Origin: Lichina pygmaea
Lineage: Eukaryota; Ascomycota; Lichinomycetes; Lichinales; Lichinaceae
Direction of reading: 5' to 3'
Length of the DNA stretch: 64,000 nt
NCBI GenBank assembly: GCA_963422465.1
Contig: OY730169.1
Span: forward strand, 1,426,001-1,490,000
The translations under genes were made by a program, and so were the position numbers. Shown here one piece after another: positions 34,139 through 45,287 of the stretch (positions are counted from its first letter, which is position 1; each line of letters starts with the position of its first letter). The notes under the pieces are model-generated. The model was not told where the DNA came from. It saw nothing but the letters and a program-made list of their open reading frames with translations, and ran no database searches.

Positions 34139-34975
34139 CTACACTTGAACTCCGTCGTGACTGCTCTCTGATTGGGGTGTTGGACGATGATGCGACCTTG
34201 ACAGGCAGCCGTGAACGGCACGAAAAGAATATTTCTTGATTTGCAAGAAGTTAAGAGACATGATTTGCGAGAAGATAAGGGACCCCAACGCAACATACCG
34301 GTATACTAGGGTTGCCACACAGGTCGTGATGCATTTCGGGCAGTCGCTGGCTTGAGCAATCTTGACCTGCACATCTCTATACCGATCGAATTTGAATGCA
34401 AAACCGGCATAGAGCTGATCGAAGTTGAAATTCAGCTGATCCCAGTACCGGCATGAAGTTTTGTGAATGTTAAATTCCGTGTTGCTTTCATGATTCTTCA
34501 CAACGACGATCAACGAGTGTCGAGATGGTAAATTTGAGCATTCTTGGCAAGAAATATCAGCTGTATCACCGCCCTCTTCGGTAGTAGTGCTGCCAATTTC
34601 CCATACAAGGTGACCAAACACGTCAGGAGCCGGTGCCGCAAGTCCCTGACTGCACTTGTACTTTGTTTCCAGGTCGCGGTGGTTGGGAACCTCGAAGATG
34701 TCCGTGACAGAAAACACTCGCGGTGACTGGAGACCTTTACGGCTTTCCTGAATGGCAACCTCCAGTGTCTTTGAGTCTGCTACTTCGGAAATATGAAGCT
34801 CGAGTGGTGTTGCCGTGTTAAGTTCCCACCCTGGCCAAGTCTTTTGATTAGGCTCCCAGAGGGTGAGCGGCTGAATAACTCCTGTTGACGGAGTTCCTGT
34901 GAAATGGCTGCCAGAAGTGGAGGTTTCTGGCACCACTTTTGGAGGTTTTTCCACATCCACCAAAGCAGGTTCCTT
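34139..34975 (-). CDS. Hypothetical protein, incomplete model
   Basis: An open minus-strand frame of about 275 codons ends at 34139. No family was recognised. It has two Cys pairs (CQEC and CPKC) plus other cysteines, and is acidic and serine/threonine-rich at its N-terminal side (VDVEKPPKVVPETSTSG). The first available ATG in frame is well inside, and a stop precedes the open part at about 34990, so an upstream exon is needed or the frame is not a gene. The last 60 codons, rich in hydrophobic and basic residues, may be intronic: a GT followed by a plausible branch site lies near 34310. Codon usage is less GC-rich than in the genes to the right. Confidence 0.35.
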   Translation of the reverse strand, partial: KEPALVDVEKPPKVVPETSTSGSHFTGTPSTGVIQPLTLWEPNQKTWPGWELNTATPLELHISEVADSKTLEVAIQESRKGLQSPRVFSVTDIFEVPNHRDLETKYKCSQGLAAPAPDVFGHLVWEIGSTTTEEGGDTADISCQECSNLPSRHSLIVVVKNHESNTEFNIHKTSCRYWDQLNFNFDQLYAGFAFKFDRYRDVQVKIAQASDCPKCITTCVATLVYRYVALGSLIFSQIMSLNFLQIKKYSFRAVHGCLSRSHHRPTPQSESSHDGVQV

Positions 34976-35297
34976 GTGACTTTTGACACACGATCATAGC
35001 TACTGCCGACTATGACTACCTCCGATTGTGACCACCGCAGATCTTTTTGCTCGGACCTATTTTGGACACCCTCCACACCACGCCACCATCATGATAGTAT
35101 AAGCAGCCTTGGTACTCTTCTTCCTCTCGCATTCCTCTGCAATGGATTACTCCAATCTCATGCCTTCCTGAGAATTCACAGTCACAGTTACCCTTCACTC
35201 TTCCCCTTGATATCTCCTTTTTGCCTATCGCAATGACTACTCCCAGCTCTCCATGCCGTATCGCAGTGTGCGCAGTAATTGTCTGTAATTAGTTCTA

Positions 35298-35484
35298 CAG
35301 TGGCACAAGTGGCACAACAAAAATCCGAACAAACTGGACACTGCTTACTGATGTGATTATTATAGGTGGTGAGATCAACCTTGAGGAGTGATCAACTGAT
35401 TACTCACTTACAACTATTGTTCTCACATGAATACCTTGAGTTGATTTTGTACGGGGGATTGTTCAGATTTGTGTCGTGACACTG
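35298..35484. mobile_element. MITE copy 1 (187 bp, CAGT termini, TA target)
   Basis: The element starts CAGTGGCACAA and ends TTGTGTCGTGACACTG, with TA on both sides (35296-35297 and 35485-35486). The right end, read inverted, is CAGTGTCACGACACAAATC, which matches the termini of the 176-bp element at 47815-47990. CAGT ends, a TA target and small size fit non-autonomous Tc1/mariner (pogo/Fot1-type) elements. No coding capacity. Confidence 0.7.
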
Positions 35485-35813
35485 TAGCAATCAATCCACT
35501 GTTCGGAGCTTCGCTTCAAGGCTGCTGACTACCGTACGGTAATGGTCATGAGCTCGGTTGCTTGCATACTGTATGCCACGGCAGTTTTCCCAAGCACGCG
35601 ACCCTGTGTAGGGCTGACCCGAGGCCATGGCACAAAGCAGTCGCAAAGCGCAAAGTGGAGGTAGCTGTAAAGCAACACAGATCAGCAACCGCATCAATGT
35701 TCGACTTTCCGGGGTGGCAGTGACTAAGGGGGAAAAGAGGAACTATCAAGTAGAGTGTTCGTCAGGCACCAAAGTATACTTACAACTTCTATCGCTACAT
35801 GTGTTCAGAGGGC

Positions 35814-35860
35814 GAGGTTAGGGGAAGGAGTTAGGGGAAAAAGTCAGGGAAGGGGTTAGA
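35814..35860 (+). repeat. Degenerate telomere-like TTAGGG cluster
   Basis: Four spaced TTAGGG-like hexamers (TTAGGG, TTAGGG, TCAGGG, TTAGAG) occur within 47 bp, separated by GA-rich runs. This is short and irregular; an interstitial telomeric relic or plain purine-rich repeat are both possible. Confidence 0.4.
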
Positions 35861-36139
35861 GGAACAAACACCCCTTGCCATTACTATATAGATCAGGTGT
35901 GCCTGAATCATAAGTGCACTTTCCATCGAGAAGTACTACTGCCCAAGCAGCTGCCCGACTTGAACAAGGTGAAGCAGGTCACTTCCTTCTCCGCCATCTA
36001 CGCTTTCTTTGTCCGGAAGTCCACGATGTTTACATCGTGGCTTCCGAAAAATACAACTGCCATGTAAGTACAGCGATAAGAATTCATATTCTTCCTCTAA
36101 CAAAACCTCCATGTTTGTTTTCCTGTTGTCGTCAGCCAT

Positions 36140-37015
36140 CAATCAACAAGATGGCGGGCTTCTGGGAATTTTGCGCAAAGGCCGCCGATGTCTTCACGAT
36201 CCTGTGGTCCCTGTTGTGCGGCCCTGTCGCCTAAGTCATTCGTTGGGGATGGGAGGCCTATTACAAGTCGCCGTGGTGCTACTACATTCTTTCTGCTACA
36301 ATACTTTTTTCATTATATTTCTCGAGATCCTGTTGAATTTTGAAGAAGACCAACGAGTTGACTGTTTTACTAGGGGGAGCCAGGCAGATTATACTTCGAC
36401 ACGGAGTTTCAGAAGCTGCATCGCCTCCTGGACAGGGAGGTGGCCAAGCTAGCGGCGGAGAAGCACAAAAACATGCGAGCGGAAGACACCGCCGCCAACG
36501 AGCGAGCCACCGCCGCCGAGGAGCGAGCCGGGCGCGAAATCGCCGCGGCCAGGGCCGACGCCAACGAGCGGGTCGCCGCCGCCGACAAGCGCGCCATCGC
36601 TGCCGAAGATCGCGCCGGGCGAGACATCACTGCCGCCGAGGTGCGGGTCGCCGCCGCCGACAAGCGCACCATCACTGCCGAAGATCGCGCCGGGCGAGAC
36701 ATCGCTGCCGCCAAGGAGCGAGCCGGGCGTGAAATCGCCGCGGCCAGGGCCGACGCCAGCGAGCGGGCCACAGCCGCTGAAGATCGCGCCGGGCGCGAAA
36801 TCGCCGCCGCCAGGGCTGACGCCAGCGAGCGGGTCGCCGCGGCAAACCAGCACGCCGAGGCGGCACACCAGCGGGCAGACGCCCGAATCGAGAAGGCGCA
36901 GGACAAGGCCAACAAGCGCGTAGCCCGCGCGTTCGAGGCGGTACCAGAGGCGGTGCCCGCGGCCGTCGCGAGGATGGCCAAGGCGCAACACCGGCCGAAA
37001 GCCAAATCCAACTGA
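36140..37015 (+). CDS. Alanine-rich coiled-coil repeat protein (candidate gene)
   Basis: From about 36387 to TGA 37013-37015 a frame is open that reads FDTEFQKLHRLLDREVAKL and then a highly repetitive helix built on units like AAARADANERVAAADKRA and AAEDRAGRDI. Alanine, arginine, glutamate and aspartate alternate with heptad-like spacing, so a long coiled coil is likely, ending in a basic tail (KAQHRPKAKSN). An acceptor-like CAG precedes the open part (36384-36386), implying 5' exons. A good ATG at 36151 opens a 27-residue hydrophobic peptide (MAGFWEFCAKAADVFTILWS), itself preceded by a clean intron (GTAAGT at 36064, CAG at 36136). Whether these join is not settled. No family recognised. Confidence 0.45.
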
Positions 37016-38428
37016 TCTCAGGTGGGGGAGGAGGGGAGGACCTGGGGCTCGAAGCTTCTCGGAGCTGAAGGTTCCCGGTCGACCAACAGGCTAGAGTCAG
37101 CCGGAATGACAACCCTGCTTGGCCTTAGAACCAACAGCGCGTGGCGCCACCATCGCGTATTGTCGTGTGATGCAGTGTGTTCTTCGTGGGGCCACCTATT
37201 TTTGGCCAGACGCTTCACTGCTGGCACTCTCAAAGTCAGATTGGCGGTGTTGGTCACAAGGTCAAACTTTCAATCACTGCATCAGCTGCAGACTTTGTTA
37301 GACCTTGATCCTGTTCAACACAAGAGCAGGTGTTGGGGAAATGGACGGTGGTAATTACCTCGTACATGCCCCAGTCGGCACTGGCACCAAAAAGAAAAAC
37401 ACCTCGCGATCTCAAACCAACAGCTTGACGGCAGAGGTTAGGCAGAAGTGCTTGGCTGGCGGCCTCCTCGCCTGAGGTGTATTTCCAACGTGACATTGGG
37501 AGACTCGCAAGAGAGTAATCGCACGTGATTGTTGAGTTCTCCAAAGGTATGGCATACCTTGAGGCCACAGCTCTCTCAACCTCGGATTGACCCGCAAAGA
37601 ACATGAAGTCCACTCCTGCCGATTCAATACATCCGGATCTACCAGGAGATCGGCTGTGCAGGCTTGGGACATTGCGAACACGCATCTCGCTCGGACCTGA
37701 TAGTTGAGATGCTCAACTATGGTAAAGGTTATCTGAATAGATCAACGTCTCTGTCACACCTGGTGAGAAGAGTAGAGGTTCGGAGGGAATCTGAAGCAAA
37801 GAGGTGTTTTGGCCCTGAAAGTTGGCGCATCTGTTGATAGCGTCGAGAGAACCTTAGTGTCTCGAAAATACCATCCGACGTGCTCCTTTTGGCTCGGAGA
37901 CTGCTGAGTGACGACGTTGGTGTGAAGTTGGTGGCGAAGCACAAAAGCGATATCCGCACCCGAGTCTCGACGTGCTTCGCCTCTGTTGGTCTGTCCCATC
38001 AAGGTATTGTGTGACACTATTGACTGCCAGGATTCCTTCAATTGCAGACACCCATGATGATTGGGGGATCAAGCGCGTGGTATGGAACAGCCACGAGCCG
38101 ATTCTTGGCGGCCGACCGGCATGCAGTGGGTTGTCACTTGTAGAGAACTGCTGCAGTACATACGTACCAGTTGTTGTTCCAGCGCTGGACAGGTGGGCTA
38201 TAAAATCCTCTCACTGGCTCAGCTGTTGCACTCTGTAATGGACTGTACGGTAGGGAGGCATGTGAGGTAGAGGACTTTCAAAGTAATTTCACTGGACCGT
38301 CTTCGTATCAATTGAGGGCGCCCTTAGATACATCACAATGCGATGGTTTTGTTGCAATAGATATTGATAAGTCGCCACCTTCTCTCATCAGCCGGTACAA
38401 GCCTGCCTCCACTTGGTTGTTCCAATAT
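37016..38428. other. Intergenic region without supported genes
   Basis: Only short, mutually overlapping frames were seen, with no conserved motif and no convincing splice chain. A transcript leader of the tRNA or of the membrane protein gene could start here, but nothing in the bases shows it. Confidence 0.6.
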
Positions 38429-38543
38429 GGCCGGGTTGTATAGTTGGTCTATTACACTCCGTTAACAAAGTTTCCACCTCCCCCAGTGGGAATGGGGTCC
38501 CTTGATTCCGGAGAGGTCGTGAGTTCGAGCCTCACCCTGGTCA
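38429..38543 (+). tRNA. tRNA-Val (anticodon AAC) with ~40-nt intron
   Basis: The cloverleaf can be drawn by eye. Acceptor GGCCGGG (38429-38435) pairs with CCTGGTC (38536-38542) through two G-U pairs, with discriminator A at 38543. The D arm is GTAT/TTAC (one mismatch) around a loop with GG. The anticodon stem CTCCG/CGGAG encloses TTAACA plus one base after the intron, giving anticodon AAC. Variable loop AGGTC. The T arm GTGAG-TTCGAGC-CTCAC is perfect and holds the B box. The mature length is 75 nt, leaving about 40 nt of intron after position 37, the standard site for nuclear tRNA introns. A run of five T at 38548-38552 is a fitting Pol III terminator. Confidence 0.92.
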
Positions 38544-38978
38544 AAACTTTTTGTTTCAAATTAATTTTTCTGGTGACGATCCCATCCTCTTCATCGTCGG
38601 TAAAGACCACTACTTCATCGTCTCCGCATCTGTTACGTTGTACGTATGTATATCCTCTCAGGCTTACCGGTACCGTAGCGGATGGCGGTGAGACTGTCAG
38701 GTGATCATTAGGAATGGCCGAAGGATTCCGCGCCTTACAGCGCAGCAAATGCGCCACCAGGCAGCGCCACCAGACTGTGCTGGTTGATGGAACGGGTGGG
38801 TGGGCCAGATGCCGACTCCATTCAAGTCCAGCAGCTTTCCCGTGGGACAAAGGACGGAACATCTCCCACGAGTTTCTCCAGTCATTCGACCGTGGAGAGT
38901 TTCCCCCGAGCCACGGTCATGTTGCATCAATCATGAGGGCCGGCGTCAAGCATCAAGTACGACTTGCCAGCGACCAAG

Positions 38979-40181
38979 ATGGGTCTTCAGCTCTTCGACA
39001 GCTGGGATGACCTGCGACTGGATATCGTCGGGTTCCTGGCCATCCTGGGCGAAGGCTCCATAGCGACAAACGCGCAGAACTGCAGTGCCTCGAAATTCAG
39101 CTTCCTCCCCCGGCTGCTGCCAGCTCCACAGGCATTCATGCGGCCGGAGAGGCCGGCGAGCCTGCCGACTGCGCCGGCGACGATCGTGGGTGTATGGTCC
39201 GGCAACGTTAGGCAGCAGGTCGGCTACTTTGCGGATGTGCTCCACGATGGCGGTAGTCTTCCTCGACACACGGTTCGCTTGGTGAGCGTCACCAAGGCTC
39301 GTGATGCGCCGCCGGTCCATGTTCGGAGCGGCGGCCCGCTCACCTACCTGTCGTTGTTGGGTGCCTTGATGTCGCTGGAGTCGATCATCCTCTCGGTCTA
39401 CTTTGACGACGGCAATGCTCTGCTTGCCACGATCCTGCTCTCGTTGACGTCGACCCTGGTTGGCATCAGCTCCAGATGGTTCTTGGACCTGCCTTCACGT
39501 GGGTCAAGTCGACCAACGCCGCCGTCGGATGTCGTTCTCATCTACCCCCGGGGCGTTTTCTTGGTCGTCAGGTGCGATGAGAATGTGGCGCGGGAGCTGT
39601 ACATCGCGCCGGAAACCTGCGACTACCAAGTCGGTCTCACGTGTTACCGCGCTCTTAGTCTGATGGCGACCCTACTGTTGATGTTCGGGGTCATCATGAT
39701 GGGCAACGCGACACAAAACCTGCAGTTCAACTTCCTGGCTGCTTACATAATTTTGAACGCCGGCTACTGGATCGTCGCAGCCTTGCCTAGACGCTGGCAT
39801 TGGGACCTCTCGCGCTACACCGTCAACGAAGAGTCTTACAGCGTGAGCGAGAAGTCCAGCTGCCATCGTACCGAGACTGGCAGAGTCGCCGACGGGATGT
39901 GCAACGAACAGGCGGGCTCATTCACGGAGGCGTTATGGCGAGCAATCGCGCTGACGCGCACCTCCAGATGGGTTCGCATGGCGCCCATTGCACCCGCTTC
40001 TGGCGCTTGGGACGAATGGATGAAAATGGCCGAAGATGCAATTTCGATCTCTGAGATCAAAGATGGAGCAGCCAGAGAGGAGGCGGAGGACGAGGCTCGC
40101 ATCACCAGAATACCTGCTTGGGACTGGGGCCAAGCGTTGACCAGCGTTTTGAATCCGAGCAGCACTTCTTGGGCGGTATGA
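38979..40181 (+). CDS. Multi-pass membrane protein of unknown function
   Basis: An uninterrupted 400-codon frame starts at the ATG at 38979 and ends at TGA 40179-40181. Four hydrophobic stretches are clear, roughly at residues 118-140 (LTYLSLLGALMSLESIILSV), 145-163 (ALLATILLSLTSTLVGI), 222-240 (LSLMATLLLMFGVIMMGNA) and 248-268 (LAAYIILNAGYWIVAAL), in two pairs around a soluble segment with YPRGVFLVVRCDENVAREL. The pattern resembles a large group of uncharacterised filamentous-ascomycete membrane proteins, from memory of their conserved WSGNVRQQ and FLVV.C.ENVARELY segments; function is unknown. A further N-terminal exon is possible because the N-terminal hydrophobic stretch (IVGFLAILGEG) is short. 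Confidence 0.75.
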   Translation: MGLQLFDSWDDLRLDIVGFLAILGEGSIATNAQNCSASKFSFLPRLLPAPQAFMRPERPASLPTAPATIVGVWSGNVRQQVGYFADVLHDGGSLPRHTVRLVSVTKARDAPPVHVRSGGPLTYLSLLGALMSLESIILSVYFDDGNALLATILLSLTSTLVGISSRWFLDLPSRGSSRPTPPSDVVLIYPRGVFLVVRCDENVARELYIAPETCDYQVGLTCYRALSLMATLLLMFGVIMMGNATQNLQFNFLAAYIILNAGYWIVAALPRRWHWDLSRYTVNEESYSVSEKSSCHRTETGRVADGMCNEQAGSFTEALWRAIALTRTSRWVRMAPIAPASGAWDEWMKMAEDAISISEIKDGAAREEAEDEARITRIPAWDWGQALTSVLNPSSTSWAV

Positions 40182-40528
40182 GAGCTGCACATCAGATCGT
40201 TGATGATCGCGTGGGACCCTTGATACCCGCAATGAGAGGACTGAGTCTTCTGGTGCTGGACATTTTTGTTTTGGGCGAGACCGTGTTCATGACCGTCACG
40301 AGCACGGAACATATAGCAGGCGTTTGACCTTTCTTGTTGATACATGAGCGATTTGACAGAGCAACATAGCAGTTAGACTCGAAGTGGACGTATGGAACTA
40401 GGATGAGCTACGGCAGTGTGGCTTCGTGGTTTTTCTAAGTATCGATGGGGGCGTGGAAGAGCTGAGTTATTGTGGTGTCCCAACCATGTAGCTTGGAATT
40501 TTCCTTGTTCAGATGGAGGGTTGAAATA

Positions 40529-41541
40529 CTACCGCTTCAGATGCTCATCTACTATCCTCTCCACCATCTTCTCGAGAATCCCTGACGTCCTTGCGCCTTC
40601 CAGCCCCTCGGCTCTCTGCTGCTCCTGCGACCGCAGCCCATCGAAATAAGCCTGCACGCTCTTGTCGACGTACTTCCCGAGCATATCCACCTCGACATTG
40701 ACATCGTCTCCGGCCTGCTTACTCCCCATTACGATCTTCTCCTGCGTGTATGCCACGAGCATGACCTCCCACCAGCCCTGGGCGTCGTCGACCGTCGTGA
40801 CAGTAAGACTCGCACCGTCCAGCGTCACGTAGCCCTTCTTGACGATGAACCGCATCACGCTCTGATCCCGTGGCCGTAGCCGGAACGTAAGTGCGTTACC
40901 ATCTGGTTCGACGCTCCCGATGCTCGCTGTTGTGTCGACGTGCCCCTGGACAAAATGGCCACCCATCCGTGTCGTGGCCGAGACAGCGCGTTCGAGATCC
41001 ACTCGCGACTTGCGTGATGTATCCGACGCTGGACCTAATGACGCTGTCGAGGGCGTAGACGCAGACACGGGTTCCAAGGAGCCAAGATTGGTCCGTCGGA
41101 GCGTCTCGGGAGAGATGCCGACCTTGAAAGTCGACTTCGTGAAGGATGTGATGGTCAGGCATGTCCCTGGTTGTAATTCATGAGATAGATATCTCGAGGC
41201 GCCTTGGCAGATCAGAGGGAGGATACCATTCACGGATATGCTGTCGCCAAGCTTGGCATCTCCGAGTATGTTCTCGGCATCAGAGATGGTCAAGGACGTG
41301 CCACCTCCGCCATCAGCTGTATCATCGTGCTTGTCCAGAGCAGACACAGCTGTAGGATGATGGCAAGTATTAGCTTCATGCTGTGCACGATGTCTCCGAT
41401 GACATCAATGCTGGATGTCGACAGGAGGAATGAGTAGGGAGCAAGGGGCAACGCATCGCTGCTGGTGCCCATGGCTCATTGCACTGGCAAACGATTTGGA
41501 GAGAGCTTACTGCCTATGCACTCTACAATCCCCGTGAACAT
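40529..41541 (-). CDS. RIB5: Riboflavin synthase
   Basis: Three exons on the minus strand: 41541-41511, 41349-41227 and 41166-40529 (263 residues). Exon 1 supplies the invariant MFTGIVECIG start, which fixes both the start and the phase. Riboflavin synthase makes riboflavin and a pyrimidinedione from two molecules of 6,7-dimethyl-8-ribityllumazine, the last step before FMN/FAD, in the cytosol. The two lumazine-binding repeats are visible: VNGTCLTITSF with FKVGISPETLRRTNLG in the first, and GGHFVQGHVDTTA, LDGASLTVT and VDMLGKYVDK in the second. An alanine- and serine-rich insert (about SASTPSTASLG) lengthens the first repeat, and a charged C-terminal extension ends in DEHLKR. Introns are 161 and 60 bp. 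The gene is head-to-head with LIG4. Confidence 0.95.
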
Positions 41542-41751
41542 GTTGCCGGCGTGGTAGAGGGGTGCTGTATCGCAAAACCCGAATGTCTTTGTTTTACAAC
41601 CAAGACGATGAGTCCGGGAGCTTGGATCAAACCTCCTCTCCAAGTGACTCCATTGTTGTACTACGTAGCCCCACACTAAAACTGTGATCACTGGTACGTA
41701 CTTACCCCAAGGAAAGGACGATCTAGAAAGCCTGAATCTGACTCGTACACA
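41542..41751. promoter_or_regulatory. Shared divergent promoter region of RIB5 and LIG4
   Basis: Only 210 bp separate the two start codons, so both promoters and both 5' leaders must lie here. No TATA box or binding site was recognised with confidence; an inverted CCAAT-like CATTG occurs near 41651. Co-regulation is possible but not shown. Confidence 0.6.
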
Positions 41752-44700
41752 ATGGAGATCTCTGTAGACGCCATGAACTCGGAAGACGGCGATGCCCATG
41801 TGCACGACGCGGAAGCAATAGAAGAGGAGCATCGCCAATACGGACACGGACCAGTGGCGGAAGCTGATCTGGACAAACTGTACGCAGTGTATCCGAGCGC
41901 ATCTCACTCCTCTGCGTTCATCTACTGACGGTGCCATAATCAGATATCCCAACAGACCCCACAACCACTCCAAAACGCTGCCCTTTCATGATCTACATCG
42001 AACCCTCTTCGCGCCGCTTATCACTTTCAAGAAGCAGCCCGGGCCACCTGTTGCTCGGTGGAAGCGAGGACGTTATGGGCCAAAGCAACTCTCGCCCCAT
42101 GCGGAACGACATGGGATCATAGAGCGCTTCATCTCGCGCTGGCGACGCGATGTCGGCAATGACTTTTACCCAGCGTTCCGGCTCATCCTTCCGGAAAAGG
42201 ATCGAGACCGAGCGATGTACGGGCTCAAGGAAAAGAGCATTGGAAAACTGTTGGTCAAGGTGATGAAGATCGACAAGAACTCGGAAGATGCTCACAACCT
42301 GCTCAATTGGAGGCTTCCCGGCCAGACGACAGCCAGCCGGATGGCCGGAAGTTTCGCGGGCCGGTGTCGTGAGGTCATCTCGAAAAGACCCATCCGCACC
42401 GCTGTGGGAGACATGACAATCGGAGAAGTGAACGACTATTTGGATCGACTAGCCGCTGCGCAGAAAGAGGAAAACCAATTGCTCATCTTCGAGGTGTTCT
42501 ACAAGCGCATGAACCCAGACGAGCTGACGTGGCTCATCCGGATCATCCTCCGGCAGATGAAGGTCGGGGCGACGGAGAAGACCTTCTTCGACATCTGGCA
42601 CCCCGATGCAGAGACGCTCTTCAGCGTCTCTTCCAGTCTGCGCCGCGTCTGCTGGGAGCTATATGACCCATCCGTGCGGCTACACTCCGAAGACCGAGGC
42701 ATTGCACTGATGCAGTGCTTTCAGCCTCAGCTGGCCCAGTTTCAAATGTACTCGGTCGAGAAGATAATTGCAAGGCTGAGGCCCGTAGAGGGAGATACGG
42801 CATTCTGGGTTGAGGAGAAGGTTGACGGTGAGCGCATGCAGCTGCATATGAGCGAGGACGACACAATGCCCGGCGGCAAACGCTTCGCGTTCTGGTCGAG
42901 AAGAGCCAAGGAGTACACATATCTGTACGGTCAGGGATTCGAGGATGAGAACTCGGCCCTTACCAGGCATATCAGGAACGCGTTTCATGAAAGGGTACGC
43001 AACATTATCCTCGACGGGGAAATGATTACCTGGGATCCCGAGCAAGACGCCATGGTGCCCTTCGGCACGTTGAAAACGGTTGCACTATCAGAAGCCAGAA
43101 ACCCTTACATGAACGGGCAGCGCCCTCTGTTCAGAGTCTTTGATCTACTGTACCTTAACGGTGAGCCGCTTACCCACTACACCTTGAGAGACAGGCGGAG
43201 GGCGCTGGAAGCCAGCGTCACTTCCGTCCACCGACGCCTGGAAGTACATGCATACGAAGTGGCGCGTACGGCGGCGGAAGTTGAATCTGCGCTGCGCAAA
43301 GTCGTCGCCGAGGCGTCGGAGGGCTTGGTGCTCAAGAATCCGCGTTCGGCATATCGTCTCAACGAGCGAAACGACGACTGGCAGAAGATGAAGCCCGAGT
43401 ACATGACCGAGTTTGGCGAGTCGCTGGATTGTATCGTCATCGGTGGCTACTACGGCTCTGGCAAGCGCGGTGGGAGGCTCTCCAGCTTTCTCTGCGGACT
43501 GCGCGTTGACCAAGAAGAGATTGATCAGGGTGCTAACCCGATGAAATGCTATTCGTTCTTCAAAGTCGGTGGTGGCTTCGCCGCCGCAGACTACGCCGCC
43601 GTTAGACACCAGACGGACAACAAGTGGAAGGACTGGGACGCGAGGCGGCCGCCAACCGAGTTCATCGAGCTGGCAGGAGGGAATGCGCAGCACGAGCGCC
43701 CTGACGTGTGGATCAGGCCGGACGAGTCGGTGGTCTTATCGGTGAAGGCTGCATCCGCCGCGGGGACGGATATGATGCGCACTGGCGTCACGTTGCGGTT
43801 TCCACGCTTCAAGGCCATTCGGGTCGATAAGGATTGGCAATCAGCTCTGACTCTCAGGCAATTCGCCGAGCTCCGTGTTACCGCAGAGAGGGAACACAAA
43901 GAGAGGGAGATGAAGGTGGACGACTGGAGGAAGAAGCGGAAGGCGAGGCCGAGGCTGAAGAAAGGATTGACCGTTGCAAGCGGTGACACGACCTCCGTCA
44001 AGACTACCTATACCGACCCGGAAACCAAGCTCTTTGAAGGGCACAACTTCTGTACGACCCGTGCGCGCTGAGTTGCTTGAGCGTCTGTCACTGACACGAA
44101 CACAGTCATCATGACGGATGCCCTAGCACCGGCCAGGAAATGCAAAAGTGAACTGGAACAGATGGTCAAAGCCAACGGTGGAAGAATATTTCAATCGCAC
44201 ACGGCAGCCGACCCGATGATCTGCGTTGCAGACAAGCGTAAGGAAACTCGAAGACGAGAACATCTGGCCGAAGGCTGATGTTGGATCCATGCGGCAGGGA
44301 CTGTTAAGGTCGCATCGCTGCAGAAGCTTGGCACGCTGAACCTCGTACGCCCGTCGTGGCTCTTAGACTCCATCAAACAGAACGAAGTTGACGGCCGTTC
44401 CTCCAGTTATATTTTACCGCTGGAGCCAAGGTATTGGAAGCGCAAAGAACTAGGTACACCTCTGTTTGCTCACGAGAACTCAGATACCTGTTCTTCAGCG
44501 CCGAAGAAACCAAAGACGATATCATCAGAAACGTGGACCGCTACGGTGACAGCTACGCAAGGGATGTGTCGGTCGAGGAATTGAAGCAGGTTAGATCTCT
44601 GAACATCCCACGGGAATTCGAATTATCGCTGCTCACAGTAGGTGGGGAGTGATAGGTTCTAGACAGCATAAACATGAAAACTCGGCGTTCATTTGACGCA

Positions 44701-45287
44701 ACGAAGCTCAAGCGGTTCGTGCTGGAAGACCGTGCTGACCAGGATGTCCCTAAAGGATGGCTTTTCTCCGATCTCGTCGTGCACGTCGATCACAACAGCT
44801 TGTCCTCGGACGTCGTCTCCCTAAGCCAGGTGCCGGATGCTGCCCGTCGAGATGCCGCGATGAGAGCATTCCTTGTCGCACAGACCATTCGTTTCGGCGG
44901 AGCCAAGTTGGTCGATGATCTGCAGAGCGAGGATCTCACACATGTTATAACTGGCATGTCTCCCGAAGCGAATAGTGCAGATCGGAGCAGGGTCAGGCAC
45001 ATCCGACACCAATTGCAGTGGTATGGCATCAGATTCAAGTCTAGTCGTGCGAATTTTAAGAACAAGTGTGTCTGGATTAGCCGCTGATTAGCGAACGACC
45101 GAGTTCGAGCAGGCGAAAGAAGCAGCCTCGTATCGTCACGCTCGAATGGGCAGAGCAGAGTTGGGTCGAGGGAACTCTGCTTGATGAAGAACGTCAGTGT
45201 GGGACCGGGTTTCAAGTGGCCGTCTGTCTGGGCCAATTGCTGACTTCCATGGTCGATAGGCTTCGTCCCGTTTTGAGCCTCTCCTGA
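41752..45287 (+). CDS. LIG4: DNA ligase IV
   Basis: Seven exons can be joined in phase: 41752-41879, 41944-44051, 44106-44237, 44298-44430, 44484-44589, 44656-45065 and 45113-45287 (1063 residues; introns 47-66 bp). The enzyme is the ATP-dependent ligase of non-homologous end joining and works in the nucleus with an XRCC4/Lif1-type partner. Exon 2 holds the helical DNA-binding domain, then the adenylation motif KVDGE with the active lysine near residue 335, ILDGEMI (motif III area), SEGLVLKNP (motif IV) and WQKMKPEY (motif V). The C-terminal exons carry the two BRCT domains (KANGGRIFQSHTA and VRPSWLLDSI; then RIVTLEWAEQSWVEGTLLDE) separated by the partner-binding linker (DDIIRNVDRYGDSYARDV). 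All exons agree with fungal Lig4 and the gene looks intact. Confidence 0.93.

Noticed and set aside
35814-35860. Internal telomere or chromosome end
   Set aside because: Only four irregular hexamers, with host genes on the right and no long array.
36409-37112. Long minus-strand frames opposite the coiled-coil repeat
   Set aside because: They arise from the high GC content and the repeat; translation is low-complexity Ala/Ser/Arg without heptad or domain logic.
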